A DNA stretch of 64,000 nt from Oscillospiraceae bacterium (GCA_022835495.1 BQOK01000001.1:62001-126000), one strand, 5' to 3'; positions 17,142 to 26,632 are shown, numbered from the stretch's first letter. Translations and numbers: made by a program. Notes: generated by a model not told the origin, from the letters alone.

Positions 17142-18719
17142 TCAGCTGTTCTGTAAAAATTCCAGCGCCTGCTTTTGGAGCTCGGCGTAAACTTTGTCCG
17201 CGCCGGCGGCCTGCAGCTTGGTCTGGAGCTTTGCGATGTCCGCCGCCGGGTCGTCGGTAAAGCCCAGGCCCAGCAGCTTGTAATCGGTGTTGAAGATCTC
17301 GCCCATGGCGGCGATCTCGTTCTTCACATTGGTGTCGTTGAACACGAAGGTCTGGTAGCGGCCGCTGCGGGCGCTGGCCTGCCAGGCCTTGTTCATCTCG
17401 GTCAAATTGGGGATGCCGCCCTCCACGACGCGCCAGGTGGCGTCGTTGCGCACGCCCCAGTTGCAGTTGCCGTCGTAGGGGTAATTGGAGCTGTCGGCCA
17501 GGGAGACCAGGGCGCCGTCGCCGGAGGCCTGCCAATGCTTGCCCTCGATGCCGTAGCAGAACAGGCCGTTGATCTCGGGGTCGTTGCGCAGATAATCCAG
17601 AGCCATGAGCGCGCGCTCGGGGTGCTTGGATTTGGAGAAGATGCTCATGCCGTTGGCCAAAAAGGAGTTGAGCACGGGGGGAACATCCTCCTGCGCGTCG
17701 AACACCCGCACGTCCCATTCGGGGTGCTCGGCGGTGATCTGGGCGTAAACGCTTTTTGCAGTGTTCACGTTCATCAGCGCCAGCGCAGATTTGCCGGCCT
17801 GGAAGCTCTCGGTGTTGTTCTGGGTATTGACCACCGCGTTTTTGCTCCAGAAGCCGCGGTCGCGCCAATCCTTCAGGCGGGTGACCACGTTCAGGAATTC
17901 GGGCTGGTCCGCGTTGCCCTTGACCGGGGCAGCGTCGTCGAGCTCGCTCACGCTGGACATGGCCTGCCAGGGGCCGATGCCCACCACCTTTTCAGGGCTC
18001 TCCCAGTTGGCCTTGTTCCACATGCGGTCGAAGATGAACAGCTTGTCGTAGTCGGAGCCCACATCCAGGGGGATCAGGGTCGGCTCGTTCTTTGCGATGG
18101 CGTCCATATACGCCTCGGCCTCGTCCAGGGAGGCCACGGACTGGACACCGTATTTGTCCATCAGGTCGCCCCGTGCCATATAGACATAGGCGGTGATCTC
18201 CTTGTAGTTCATGGGCAGCATGTAGACCTTGCCGTCCACCTTGGCCTGCTCCCAGGCCTCGGGGTAGATGGTCTGCGCGGTCATGGGCGCATAGGTGTCG
18301 AGCGCCTGCTGGGTGATCTCCCAGAAGCCCTGCTTGGTGGCCTGGGCGTTGTAGAAACACCAGTCGGCGGTGTAGATGATGTCCCAATCCTCGCCGGAGG
18401 CGAAGATCAGGGGGTACTTCTGCTCGTATTCGCCCCAGCTCATGAACTTCAGGTCGATGGTGGCGTTGATCTCGGCCTTGAGCTTTTCATTGATTTTGGC
18501 AAAGACCTCGTCGTTGTCCACCGGGCGGTCGCCGATCAGGTACATGGTCAGGGTCACCGGCTCCGAGGTGTCGGGTTTTTCCGGCCCCGCCGCGGTGGAG
18601 CCGGCGGAGGCCGGCACGCTGGCAGGGGCGCTGGAGGCGGGCTGGCCGCAGGCGCCCAGGGCGCCCAGCAGCAGAGCCAGGACCAGCAGCAGGGATAGCT
18701 TTTTGAAGTGTTTACGCAT
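17142..18719 (-). CDS. Carbohydrate ABC transporter substrate-binding lipoprotein (LplA-like)
   Basis: A 525-residue lipoprotein: signal peptide with lipobox LLGALGAC (acylated C24), a Ser/Ala/Pro-rich linker, then a family 1 extracellular solute-binding fold. Its C-terminal part with PTL-PLDVGSDYDKLF and YGIEGKHW segments resembles the LplA/DUF3502 group. It captures oligosaccharides at the cell surface for the two permeases encoded just upstream. No ATPase gene is present locally, which is common because MsmX-type ATPases are shared. Start ATG at 18719 follows a GGAGGAAAAAC sequence on the minus strand. Confidence 0.92.
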   Translation of the reverse strand: MRKHFKKLSLLLVLALLLGALGACGQPASSAPASVPASAGSTAAGPEKPDTSEPVTLTMYLIGDRPVDNDEVFAKINEKLKAEINATIDLKFMSWGEYEQKYPLIFASGEDWDIIYTADWCFYNAQATKQGFWEITQQALDTYAPMTAQTIYPEAWEQAKVDGKVYMLPMNYKEITAYVYMARGDLMDKYGVQSVASLDEAEAYMDAIAKNEPTLIPLDVGSDYDKLFIFDRMWNKANWESPEKVVGIGPWQAMSSVSELDDAAPVKGNADQPEFLNVVTRLKDWRDRGFWSKNAVVNTQNNTESFQAGKSALALMNVNTAKSVYAQITAEHPEWDVRVFDAQEDVPPVLNSFLANGMSIFSKSKHPERALMALDYLRNDPEINGLFCYGIEGKHWQASGDGALVSLADSSNYPYDGNCNWGVRNDATWRVVEGGIPNLTEMNKAWQASARSGRYQTFVFNDTNVKNEIAAMGEIFNTDYKLLGLGFTDDPAADIAKLQTKLQAAGADKVYAELQKQALEFLQNS

Positions 18720-18777
18720 TGTTTTTCCTCCTTCGTATGTATATCAAACGGATCCGCAATGGATCTTGCCGCGTGGG

Positions 18778-19692
18778 TCAGCCCTTTACCGCGCCGATGG
18801 TAACGCCCTTTACAAAATACTTTTGCAGGAAGGGGTACAGCAGCACGATGGGCCCGGTGGCCACCACCGTCATGGCCAGTTTCATGGGCTCGGTGGGAAC
18901 GTCGCTGGCGGGAATGCCGCTTCGGGCCGCCGCCGCGTTGATGGCCTGCGCCTTGGTGAGGATGTTGTTCAGGAAGTATTGCAGGGGGTAGAGATCGCGG
19001 CGGCCTTCGTCCAGAAACAGCATGGCGTTGTACCAGTCGTTCCAATAGTTCAGGGCGATGAACAGCCCCACCGTGGCGAGCCCGGCCTTGCACAGGGGCA
19101 GCGCGATGCGCAGATAGACGGTAAAGTCGCCCGCGCCGTCCAGCCTGGCCGACTCATACAGCGCCTCGGGGATGCTCATCATGTAGCTTTTCAGGATGAG
19201 CAGGTAGGTGACGTTGATGAGGATGGGCAGGATCATGGAGATGATGTTGTTGTGAAAATGCAGGTACTTTGTGTTGAAGATGTACCAGGGCACCAGGCCG
19301 CCCCCGAAGATCGAGGTGAAATAAAAGAAGAAGGAAACCTGGTAGCGGTAGCGGAAGGTATGGCTTGCCAGCACATAGGCGGCCATGCTGGTGAACAGAA
19401 GCCCGAAAAAGGTGCCCATAAACGTGACCAGGATCGTGACCCCGTACGCGCGCAGCAGCTCTTCCGGAATGCGGAACAGCATTTTATACGCGTCCAGCGA
19501 GACGTTTTTGGGCAGCAGGCTGTAGCCGTTCAGCTGGATGGACTGCTGGTCTGAAAAGGAGCCGCTGAGCACCAGCAGAAAGGGCAGCAGGCAGGCCGCG
19601 GAGAGCAGGGTCAGAACCAGGTAGGAAATAAGGTTGAACACCACCCGGTCGCGGCCAATGCGCCTGCGGGAGCGCTGTTTTGCAATGATCAT
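18778..19692 (-). CDS. Carbohydrate ABC transporter permease, LplC/YtcP-like
   Basis: A 304-residue permease with six membrane segments and the cytoplasmic EAA-type loop ESARLDGAGDFTVYLRIALPLCKAG (about 190-215) that docks to the ATPase. The C-terminus PFLQKYFVKGVTIGAVKG is typical of CUT1 LplC-type subunits. It lies between the partner permease and the binding protein in one transcription unit. It completes an oligosaccharide importer whose cargo is probably released by the secreted enzymes of this locus. Confidence 0.93.
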   Translation of the reverse strand: MIIAKQRSRRRIGRDRVVFNLISYLVLTLLSAACLLPFLLVLSGSFSDQQSIQLNGYSLLPKNVSLDAYKMLFRIPEELLRAYGVTILVTFMGTFFGLLFTSMAAYVLASHTFRYRYQVSFFFYFTSIFGGGLVPWYIFNTKYLHFHNNIISMILPILINVTYLLILKSYMMSIPEALYESARLDGAGDFTVYLRIALPLCKAGLATVGLFIALNYWNDWYNAMLFLDEGRRDLYPLQYFLNNILTKAQAINAAAARSGIPASDVPTEPMKLAMTVVATGPIVLLYPFLQKYFVKGVTIGAVKG

Positions 19693-19725
19693 AAAGCCCG
19701 CCCCCTTTCCCGGCGTTTGTTTTGG

Positions 19726-20652
19726 TCAGAACAGCGCATAGTCAGGTTCCACCTTTTTCACGATCTTATTTGCAAGGACCACCAGCACAAAGGAGATGGA
19801 GGACTGGTACAGCCCCGCGGCGCTGGTCATGCCGAATTCCTGCAGGGTGAGCAGCGAGCGGGTCACGTAGGTGTCGATCACGTCGGTCACTTCCAGCACC
19901 ATGGGGTTGTTGCCCGTGACCTGCCAGAACATTTGGAAATCGCCCTTCATGATGGTCCCGATGGCCAGCAGGAACAGGATCACGATGGTGGGGCGGATGC
20001 AGGGCAGCGTGATGTGCCAGATCTTCTGCCACATGGTGGCGCCGTCCAGATCGGCGGCCTCGAACAGCTGTTCGTCGATGTTCACGATGCTGGCCAGGTA
20101 CATCACCGTGCCGTACCCCACGTTTTTGAAGGCGCTTGCCGCCACCAGGATAAACGGCCAGGCCCCCTTGTTGGAGTAGACGTCCGCAGGCATCATGCCG
20201 AGGCTTTTCAGCAGGGAATTCACGGCGCCGAATTCATAATTAAACAGGTTGTAAACAAACGCGCCCACAACCACCCAGGAGATGAAGTAGGGCAAAAACA
20301 TGACCGATTGGCTGAAACGCTTGAATTTTTTGCCCGCCAGCTCGCTGAGCAGCACCGCGCAGACGATCTGCAAAAACGTGTTCACGCACAAAAACGCGAT
20401 GTTGTAGAGGATGGTGTTACGGGTGGTGGTCCACGCCTTGCCCGACTGGAAAAAGTATTGAAAGTTTTTGAACCCGACCCAGGGGCTGCCAAAAACACCG
20501 TCGTGGTAGTTGTACTCTTTGAATGCGAGCACAATGCCGCTCATGGGGATATAGCACATCAGGATCACCACGATGGCCGCGGGCAGCAGCATGAGCCACT
20601 TGACCCGGTTCTGGCGCAGATCCCGCAAAAGCGGATGCCCTTTTTCCTTCAT
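19726..20652 (-). CDS. Carbohydrate ABC transporter permease, LplB-like
   Basis: A 308-residue inner-membrane permease with the LplB-type N-terminus (LMLLPAAIVVILMCYIPMSG) and EAA loop EAADLDGATMWQKIWHITLP. ATG at 20652 is chosen because AAAGGGG precedes it closely; an upstream in-frame ATG at 20700 has a poorer site. It is first gene of the minus-strand glycan operon and is divergent from the two-component genes, which most likely activate it. The T residue context and FKEYNYHDGVFGSPWVGF segment are standard for this subfamily. Confidence 0.93.
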   Translation of the reverse strand: MKEKGHPLLRDLRQNRVKWLMLLPAAIVVILMCYIPMSGIVLAFKEYNYHDGVFGSPWVGFKNFQYFFQSGKAWTTTRNTILYNIAFLCVNTFLQIVCAVLLSELAGKKFKRFSQSVMFLPYFISWVVVGAFVYNLFNYEFGAVNSLLKSLGMMPADVYSNKGAWPFILVAASAFKNVGYGTVMYLASIVNIDEQLFEAADLDGATMWQKIWHITLPCIRPTIVILFLLAIGTIMKGDFQMFWQVTGNNPMVLEVTDVIDTYVTRSLLTLQEFGMTSAAGLYQSSISFVLVVLANKIVKKVEPDYALF

Positions 20653-20799
20653 CTGTGTTGCCCCTTTCCGGACGCCGGTCTGTCTGTTTCTGGTTTCCAT
20701 CCTAACAGAGTTGCCGGGTAAAAACAACGGGACTGGATTTTGAAAGGGGGTTAAAATTATGCTGTTTTGGGAATTTTTAGTTTTTTGCACCAATTGAGA

Positions 20800-20828
20800 T
20801 TGAAGTGTTTGCTGTTTTTGTATATGAT
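20800..20828 (+). promoter_or_regulatory. Promoter of the two-component/glycosidase operon
   Basis: TTGAAG at 20800-20805, a 17-base spacer and TATGAT at 20823-20828, about 35 bases before the response-regulator start. The 210-bp divergent region 20653-20862 should also hold the minus-strand operon promoter, but I see no convincing -35/-10 pair there, which fits a regulator-dependent promoter. Confidence 0.65.
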
Positions 20829-20862
20829 TGATACAGACAGGAGCATGGGAGGGAGCGCACAG

Positions 20863-21966
20863 ATGGGCTTTACGGTGTTGATCGTGGACGACGAACTGAT
20901 GCCCCGCACGGTTTTGTGCCGGCGGCTGCCCTGGGCCGGGCTTGGCGTGAGCCGGGTGGAGCAGGCCTCGGACGGGGAGGAGGGGCTGGAACAGGCGCGG
21001 CAGTGCCGGCCGGACATCGTGATCAGCGACATAAAAATGCCGCGGAAAAACGGATTGGAAATGGCGGCCGCCGTGCGTGAATTTTTGCCGGCCTGCCAGT
21101 TTGTGTTTTTGAGCGGCTACTCGGACAAGGAGTATCTCAAGGGCGCCATTCGGGTGAAGGCGGCCAGCTATGTGGAAAAGCCCATTGACCTGGAGGAGAT
21201 CGAAGGGGTGCTGCGCGGGGTTTTGGAGGAGCTGCAGGCCCAGGCGGGGCCGGACCCGCGCAGAGTGTTTTTTCGGGGGACCGGCGAGGCCGGACCCCCG
21301 CTGAACGACCGGTCGTTCAGCGGGGGCAAAAGCCGGATCAGCGAGCTGGACCGGCTGATCAAGCACCAGAAAAGGCCCGAGGCCGAGGCCGCGCTGCGCC
21401 GCCTGGAGGAGGAGATGTTCCGCTGCGAGGGCACCGACCCGGAATACCTGCGGCATGTTTACTGCCAGATCGTGTTTTTGTTTCTGGCCGCGGCCGAGAG
21501 CCACAACATCACCACGGTGACCGAAAAGACGGATTTCCTTTTATATACCGCGGCCAAGCAGGAAACGCTGGCGCAGCTGTGGGAGGCCCTGTGGCAGACC
21601 GAGCGGGAATACTTTGCCGTGGCCGAGCCGCAGGATATGGACGTGCCCGCGCGGGTGGAGCGCTATCTGGAGCAGCGCTACCCGGACAGCGGCCTTACCA
21701 TTCAGCAGATGGCCGCCGACCTGGGCTTTGCCCACACCTACCTGTGCGCGGCGTATAAAAAGAGCTGCGGCAAGACCATCAACCAGCGGCTCACCGAGCT
21801 GCGCCTGCAGCACGCCAAGGAGCTGCTGGTGCGCTCGCGGCAAAAGCTGTATGAGGTGGCGAACGCAGTCGGCTATGGGGACGGCAAGTATTTTGTAAAG
21901 CTGTTTACCCGTGAGACCGGGCTTTCGCCCAGGCAATACCGGGCGAGGCACTGCCATGAGGAATAG
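20863..21966 (+). CDS. YesN-type response regulator with AraC-family DNA-binding domain
   Basis: A 367-residue regulator: receiver domain (1-120) with acidic pocket D9-D10, phosphoacceptor D56 (VISDIKMP) and K106 (VEKPIDL), a central helical region, and two AraC helix-turn-helix units at about 265-360 (LTIQQMAADLGFAHTYLCAAYK; VANAVGYGDGKYFVKLF). ATG at 20863 follows GGGAGGG. It overlaps the kinase gene by 11 bases. YesMN pairs sense extracellular glycans and activate the adjacent importer and enzymes. A 32-bp perfect palindrome falls in the linker-coding region (21295-21326). Confidence 0.93.
   Translation: MGFTVLIVDDELMPRTVLCRRLPWAGLGVSRVEQASDGEEGLEQARQCRPDIVISDIKMPRKNGLEMAAAVREFLPACQFVFLSGYSDKEYLKGAIRVKAASYVEKPIDLEEIEGVLRGVLEELQAQAGPDPRRVFFRGTGEAGPPLNDRSFSGGKSRISELDRLIKHQKRPEAEAALRRLEEEMFRCEGTDPEYLRHVYCQIVFLFLAAAESHNITTVTEKTDFLLYTAAKQETLAQLWEALWQTEREYFAVAEPQDMDVPARVERYLEQRYPDSGLTIQQMAADLGFAHTYLCAAYKKSCGKTINQRLTELRLQHAKELLVRSRQKLYEVANAVGYGDGKYFVKLFTRETGLSPRQYRARHCHEE
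21295..21326. repeat. 32-bp perfect palindrome inside the response-regulator gene
   Basis: CCCCCGCTGAACGACC is followed immediately by its exact complement GGTCGTTCAGCGGGGG, with no loop. It encodes the residue 145-155 linker between receiver and output domain. Confidence 0.95.
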
Positions 21967-23773
21967 GCTGTTCCGGTGGCTCTCGCCCTCCCGCGGGCGG
22001 CTGCGCACCAAGCTTTTGTGGGTCTACTTTTTGCTGGTGGCGCTGCCGCTGGGCCTGTTTACCCTGTATGCATACCTGCGGGTGCGCGGCGCGGTGGAGC
22101 AGCAGACCTTTGCCGCCGCGCAGAACGCGTTTGACGACACCCGCCTGTCGCTGCAGCAGATCTTCAGCGAGCTGGACGGGGTGCTGGGAATCCTGTCCAG
22201 CGACCCGCTGGTGTATGCCATGGCCTCCAACGACCCGGGCGATTTTACATACATCCGGCGGCTGGAGGACTCGGATCAGCTCTCGCTGACCTTCCGGCAC
22301 CTGTGCGATTTGTCCGGCGTGGGGCGCATCCGGCTGTACGTAAACAACGATTACCCCTACGCTGCCAGCCAGAGCGGCATCGTGCAGATCAGCGAGGTGG
22401 AAAACAGCGGCTGGTTCGGCCTGCTGTCGGAGCAGGGCGGGCGGCGGTGGTTTTCGCCGCCGGATTTTGCCGACCAGCCGGCCGGCGAGCGGGAATGGTA
22501 TTCGTCGATGCAGGTGATCTATAACCCGCGGGAGGTGAACACCCCGTTGGCGGTGCTGCGGGCGGACGTGGACGCCGGGCGCATTGCCAGGCTGGCGGGG
22601 GATACCTCGATCACCGAGAACGGAACGCTTTTTTTGCTGCGCGGCAGCGAGGTGCTGTACAGCACCTCCCCCGCCCCTGCCGGGGCGGACCTGGCGGAGC
22701 TGGTGGGGAACCTGCCGCCCTGCGGCAGCGGCCGGTGGGACCGCATCCGGGTGGGAGGAAAGAGCTATTACGCCCAGTGCAGCGCCCTGAGCGACCCCAC
22801 CTGGCACATGGTGAGCGTGCTGCCCACAGACGATGTGCTGCGGCTGAGCCGGCAGCTGCGCACCGGCATGCTGCTGGTGGTGATCGTGCTGGCCGTGGCG
22901 GCCTACGCCCTGGCTTATACCATCAGCCGGTCGTCCCTGGAGCGGATCTCGCTGCTCACCCGCACCATGCAGGCGGTGGAAAAGGGGGATGTGACGGCCC
23001 GGCTGGAGCCCATCGGCGACGATGAGATCGCACAGCTGATGGGGAGCTTCAGCCAGATGATGGAGCGGATCGACACCCTGATGGAGGAAAAGGTGGAGCA
23101 GGGCCGCCAGATCAAGAACCTGGAGCTCAAAGCCCTTCAGGCGCAGATCAACCCCCATTTTCTGTACAACTCGCTGGACCTGATCAACTGCACGGCCATT
23201 GCCAACGACGTGCCCCAGATCAGCCATATGGTGCACGAGCTGAGCCAGTTTTACCGGCTCTCGCTCAGCCGCGGGCGGGAGGTAATCCCGCTGGCGGACG
23301 AGCTGCGGCACGCGCAGCTGTATGTGGACATCCAGAACATGCGCTTTGAGGGCCGGGTGCGCGCGGAGTGGCAGCTGGACCCGGCCGCCGGCCGCTGCCG
23401 GGTCATTAAGATCATTTTGCAGCCCCTGATCGAAAACGCCATCATCCACGGCATTTTTGAGACCCCCGCCAAGACCGGCCGCCTGCTGGTGCGCACCTGC
23501 CGGGAAGAGGGGCGGGTGGTGATTGTGATTCAGGACGACGGCGCCGGGATGGACGAGGCCACCCGGCTTGCCAATTTTGCGCCCCCGCCCCCCGGCGGCA
23601 TTGCGGAGACGGTGGGAGGGTACGGCGTGCGCAATATCTACGACAGGCTGCGCATCGCCTACGGCGCGCCCTACGGCCTGTTCTGCGAGAGCAGGCCGGG
23701 CAAAGGCACCACCGTGACGGTGATCATTCCGGCCATTGAGCCGGAAGAGCCAGAGGAGGAAGACGCTTTATGA
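21956..23773 (+). CDS. YesM-type sensor histidine kinase
   Basis: A 605-residue membrane kinase: transmembrane segments near 18-40 and 300-322 bracket a roughly 260-residue extracellular sensor (dCache-like). These are followed by a HAMP linker, a His_kinase domain with the phosphoacceptor H401 (QAQINPHFLYNSLDL) and an HATPase domain (LQPLIENAIIHGIF; DDGAGMD; GYGVRNIYDRL). The long sensor probably reads free or protein-bound oligosaccharide. It overlaps the regulator gene by 11 bases and the next gene by 4 (ATGA), so the four plus-strand genes are translationally coupled. Confidence 0.93.
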   Translation: MRNRLFRWLSPSRGRLRTKLLWVYFLLVALPLGLFTLYAYLRVRGAVEQQTFAAAQNAFDDTRLSLQQIFSELDGVLGILSSDPLVYAMASNDPGDFTYIRRLEDSDQLSLTFRHLCDLSGVGRIRLYVNNDYPYAASQSGIVQISEVENSGWFGLLSEQGGRRWFSPPDFADQPAGEREWYSSMQVIYNPREVNTPLAVLRADVDAGRIARLAGDTSITENGTLFLLRGSEVLYSTSPAPAGADLAELVGNLPPCGSGRWDRIRVGGKSYYAQCSALSDPTWHMVSVLPTDDVLRLSRQLRTGMLLVVIVLAVAAYALAYTISRSSLERISLLTRTMQAVEKGDVTARLEPIGDDEIAQLMGSFSQMMERIDTLMEEKVEQGRQIKNLELKALQAQINPHFLYNSLDLINCTAIANDVPQISHMVHELSQFYRLSLSRGREVIPLADELRHAQLYVDIQNMRFEGRVRAEWQLDPAAGRCRVIKIILQPLIENAIIHGIFETPAKTGRLLVRTCREEGRVVIVIQDDGAGMDEATRLANFAPPPPGGIAETVGGYGVRNIYDRLRIAYGAPYGLFCESRPGKGTTVTVIIPAIEPEEPEEEDAL

Positions 23774-25344
23774 AATATTCGGTTTTTACAGACGCGGACT
23801 GGATTTACCCCGACTCGCCCCATGGGGGCGGGGATGAGGTGCGGCTTTCCGCGGCGCGGGGCGGGCACGCCGGCGCCCAGATCCTGGGGGAGGCGCCCGC
23901 CGCACCGGTGCGGCTTCGCTTTGCCTGGCGGCAGAGCGGCGGCCCGCGGGTGCAGCTTTACCAGCTGGCCCCGGTGGGCGTGAACGAGAACACCTCCCCC
24001 ACCCTGATGACCACCACCGATTACGAGAGCTGCAGGGCGTTCGTCACCCGCCGCGCGCCGTTTGAGGTGTACGACGCACTGCGCCCGGTGGAGGAGGGCC
24101 TGGCGGAGGGGCGTTTGGCTTTGTATCTCTGCGCCGAGGCGGCGCCCGAACAGGCGCCCGGCGTTTACACCGGGGAACTGGTGATTGCCGAGGGCGCGGC
24201 CGAGACCCGCGTTCCCGTGCGGTGCACAGTTCACAGCGCGCAGGTGCCCCCCCTTGCCGCGGCGCGGTTTTCCATGCTGAACTTTTTTAATTACGAGGGG
24301 CTGGCCGCCCAGCACGGGGTGGAGCCGGGCGGTGAGGCGTATTGGCAGCTGTTCCGGCAATACGTGCGCGCGCAGCTTGAGATGCGCTGCACCCACATCC
24401 TGCTGCCCCCGGGCGAGGCGGTGTTCCAAAATGGGGTGCTGGCCGGCTTTGACTTTTCGGCGGCCGAGCGGGCGGGCCGCATTGCGCTGGAGGAGGGCGC
24501 GGTGAAGCTGTGCGGCGGCCACGTTGCCCACTGGCACGAGTGGGACGACAGCGAGTATTATCCCAATTGGGACGACAGCACCGGCGTGAGCACCCCGGAG
24601 GGCTACCTTCAAATGCGCCTGTATTTTACCAGGTGGGCGCAGATCGTACGCAGGAACGGCTGGCAGGGCTGCATGACCCAGGCCCTGGCGGACGAGCCGC
24701 AGACCCACAACGACGGCACCTACCGGATCCTGGCGGGGATGTTCCGTAAGTTTTTGCCCGGCGTGCCCATCATCGATGCGGTGGAAACGACCAACCTGGG
24801 GGGCGGTATTGACGTGTGGGTGCCCAAGCAGGACACCTATGAAAAATGGCGCGGCGCCTATGAAGCGCTGAAGGCTGCCGGGGAGGAGATGTGGTTTTAC
24901 ACCTGCGCGTTCCCCGCAGGACCCATTATGAACCGCAGCATGGACCTGCCCCTCACGGCGAGCCGCGCGGTGCTGTGGATGGGGGCGCTCTACCGCCTCA
25001 CCGGCTTTCTGCACTGGGGGTTCAACTACTACATCGGCGATGACCTGCGGCACAGCGCCTGCTGCCCCCACAAGGGCGCGCTGCTGCCGGCGGGCGACGC
25101 GCACATCGTTTACCCGGGCCCGGCGGGGCCCTGGCGCAGCATGCGGTTTGAGGCCCAGCGGGCGGGAGCCGAGGAATGCGAGCTGCTGATGCAGGCCGCG
25201 GCGTCGGCCCCGACCGAGGCCGACGGCATCATCCGGAAGGTCTGCACCAGCTTCCGGGAGTATACCCGCCGGGGCGGCGAGCTGCTGAGCGCGCGGGAAG
25301 AGCTGTTCAGCCTGCTGGAAAGCGGGGTGAGCCGCCATGGCTGA
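23770..25344 (+). CDS. DUF4091/GH123-like glycosidase
   Basis: A 524-residue protein with an N-terminal beta-sandwich (1-160) and a TIM-barrel region. The adjacent acidic pair D308-E309 in QALADEPQTHND is like the Asp-Glu dyad used in substrate-assisted catalysis by GH123 beta-N-acetylgalactosaminidases. HWHEWDDSEYYPNWDD and LTGFLHWGFNYY are further family-like segments. No signal peptide, so it probably acts in the cytoplasm on imported GalNAc-containing oligosaccharides. It starts within the kinase stop and overlaps the fucosidase gene by 8 bases. Specificity is inference. Confidence 0.72.
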   Translation: MKYSVFTDADWIYPDSPHGGGDEVRLSAARGGHAGAQILGEAPAAPVRLRFAWRQSGGPRVQLYQLAPVGVNENTSPTLMTTTDYESCRAFVTRRAPFEVYDALRPVEEGLAEGRLALYLCAEAAPEQAPGVYTGELVIAEGAAETRVPVRCTVHSAQVPPLAAARFSMLNFFNYEGLAAQHGVEPGGEAYWQLFRQYVRAQLEMRCTHILLPPGEAVFQNGVLAGFDFSAAERAGRIALEEGAVKLCGGHVAHWHEWDDSEYYPNWDDSTGVSTPEGYLQMRLYFTRWAQIVRRNGWQGCMTQALADEPQTHNDGTYRILAGMFRKFLPGVPIIDAVETTNLGGGIDVWVPKQDTYEKWRGAYEALKAAGEEMWFYTCAFPAGPIMNRSMDLPLTASRAVLWMGALYRLTGFLHWGFNYYIGDDLRHSACCPHKGALLPAGDAHIVYPGPAGPWRSMRFEAQRAGAEECELLMQAAASAPTEADGIIRKVCTSFREYTRRGGELLSAREELFSLLESGVSRHG

Positions 25345-26632
25345 TACGCAATGGTTCCGGCAGGCGCGCTTTGGCCTGTTCCTTCATTGGGGGCTGTATG
25401 CGGCGCACGCCAGGGGCGAGTGGTACGCAAGCATGGAACGGGTGCCCCCGGAGGAATACGACCGGGCGTTCGGCGCGTTTGATGCGGCCGATTACGACCC
25501 CCGGGCCTGGGCCCGCATGGCAAGGCAGGCGGGGATGAAGTACGCCGTGCTCACCGCAAAGCACCACGAGGGGTTTTGCCTGTTCGACTCGGCCTATACC
25601 GATTACAAAGCGACCAATACCCCCGCGGGGCGCGACCTGGTGCGGGAATATCTGGAGGCCTTCCGCGCCGAGGGCCTGCGGGTCGGCCTTTATTACTCGC
25701 TGGTGGACTGGCATCACCCCGATTACCCGGCCTATGCCGACCCCTTCCACCCCTTGCGGGGCAGTGAAGCGCGCCGGCGTGAACAATGCGATTTTGAGCG
25801 CTATCTGGCCTATCTGCACGCACAGGTGCGGGAACTGTGCACCGGTTATGGCAAGCTGGACCTCCTCTGGTTCGATTTCTCCTACGAGGGCCATACCGGG
25901 GAGGACTGGCACGCCCGGGAATTGGTGGAGATGGTGCGGGCGCTGCAGCCCGGCATTTTGCTGAACAGCCGGCTGGAAGCGAGCGGCGGCTCGCTGGGAA
26001 GCCTTCTCTCCGGGCGGCCCACCCCCTGGGCCGGCGATTTTGCAACCCCGGAGCAGATCGTTCCGCCGGCGCCCCTTGCGGGCCCGGATGGAGCGCCGGT
26101 GTGCTGGGAGGCCTGTCAGACCATGAACAACAGTTTTGGCTACACCGAGGCCGACCACGCCTACAAGAGCGCGGGGGTGTGCATCCGGCAGCTGGCGGAC
26201 TGTGTTTCCAAAGGGGGGAACTATCTGCTGAACGTGGGGCCCAATGCCCGGGGCGCCCTGCCCGCCCCGGCGCAGGAGATCCTGCGGGAGATCGGGGCCT
26301 GGATGCGCTGCAACGGCGAGAGCATTTACGGGTGCGGCGCTGCGGACCCGGCTGTTTCGGCCTTTGGCTGCCGGGCGACTGCAAAAGGGAAAACGGTGTA
26401 TCTGCATGTGATGCAGCAGCCGGTGGGCCCGCTGGCCCTTCGGGGAATCGCCCCGGAGCAGATCCGCCGCGCCAGCCTGCTGTATTCCGGCAGCCAGGTG
26501 GAGGTGCTGCAGGAGGGCTGGGCCGCAGCGAATTACCCGGGGTACACTTTTTTGAGCCTGGCGGCCCGGGCGAACGAAACGCAGCCGCTGCCCGACGCCG
26601 CGGATACGGTGGTAAAGCTGGAGCTGCGCTGA
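25337..26632 (+). CDS. GH29 alpha-L-fucosidase
   Basis: A 431-residue GH29 enzyme. The N-terminus WFRQARFGLFLHWGLYA and KHHEGFCLFDS (residues 75-85) are family hallmarks; the latter is usually KHHDGF, so an Asp-to-Glu change is present. The nucleophile is probably D180 in LDLLWFDFSYEG. It hydrolyses terminal alpha-L-fucose, as found on mucin and blood-group glycans. No signal peptide is seen. It is last of the plus-strand regulatory/glycosidase operon and is followed by a terminator. Confidence 0.92.
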   Translation: MADTQWFRQARFGLFLHWGLYAAHARGEWYASMERVPPEEYDRAFGAFDAADYDPRAWARMARQAGMKYAVLTAKHHEGFCLFDSAYTDYKATNTPAGRDLVREYLEAFRAEGLRVGLYYSLVDWHHPDYPAYADPFHPLRGSEARRREQCDFERYLAYLHAQVRELCTGYGKLDLLWFDFSYEGHTGEDWHARELVEMVRALQPGILLNSRLEASGGSLGSLLSGRPTPWAGDFATPEQIVPPAPLAGPDGAPVCWEACQTMNNSFGYTEADHAYKSAGVCIRQLADCVSKGGNYLLNVGPNARGALPAPAQEILREIGAWMRCNGESIYGCGAADPAVSAFGCRATAKGKTVYLHVMQQPVGPLALRGIAPEQIRRASLLYSGSQVEVLQEGWAAANYPGYTFLSLAARANETQPLPDAADTVVKLELR

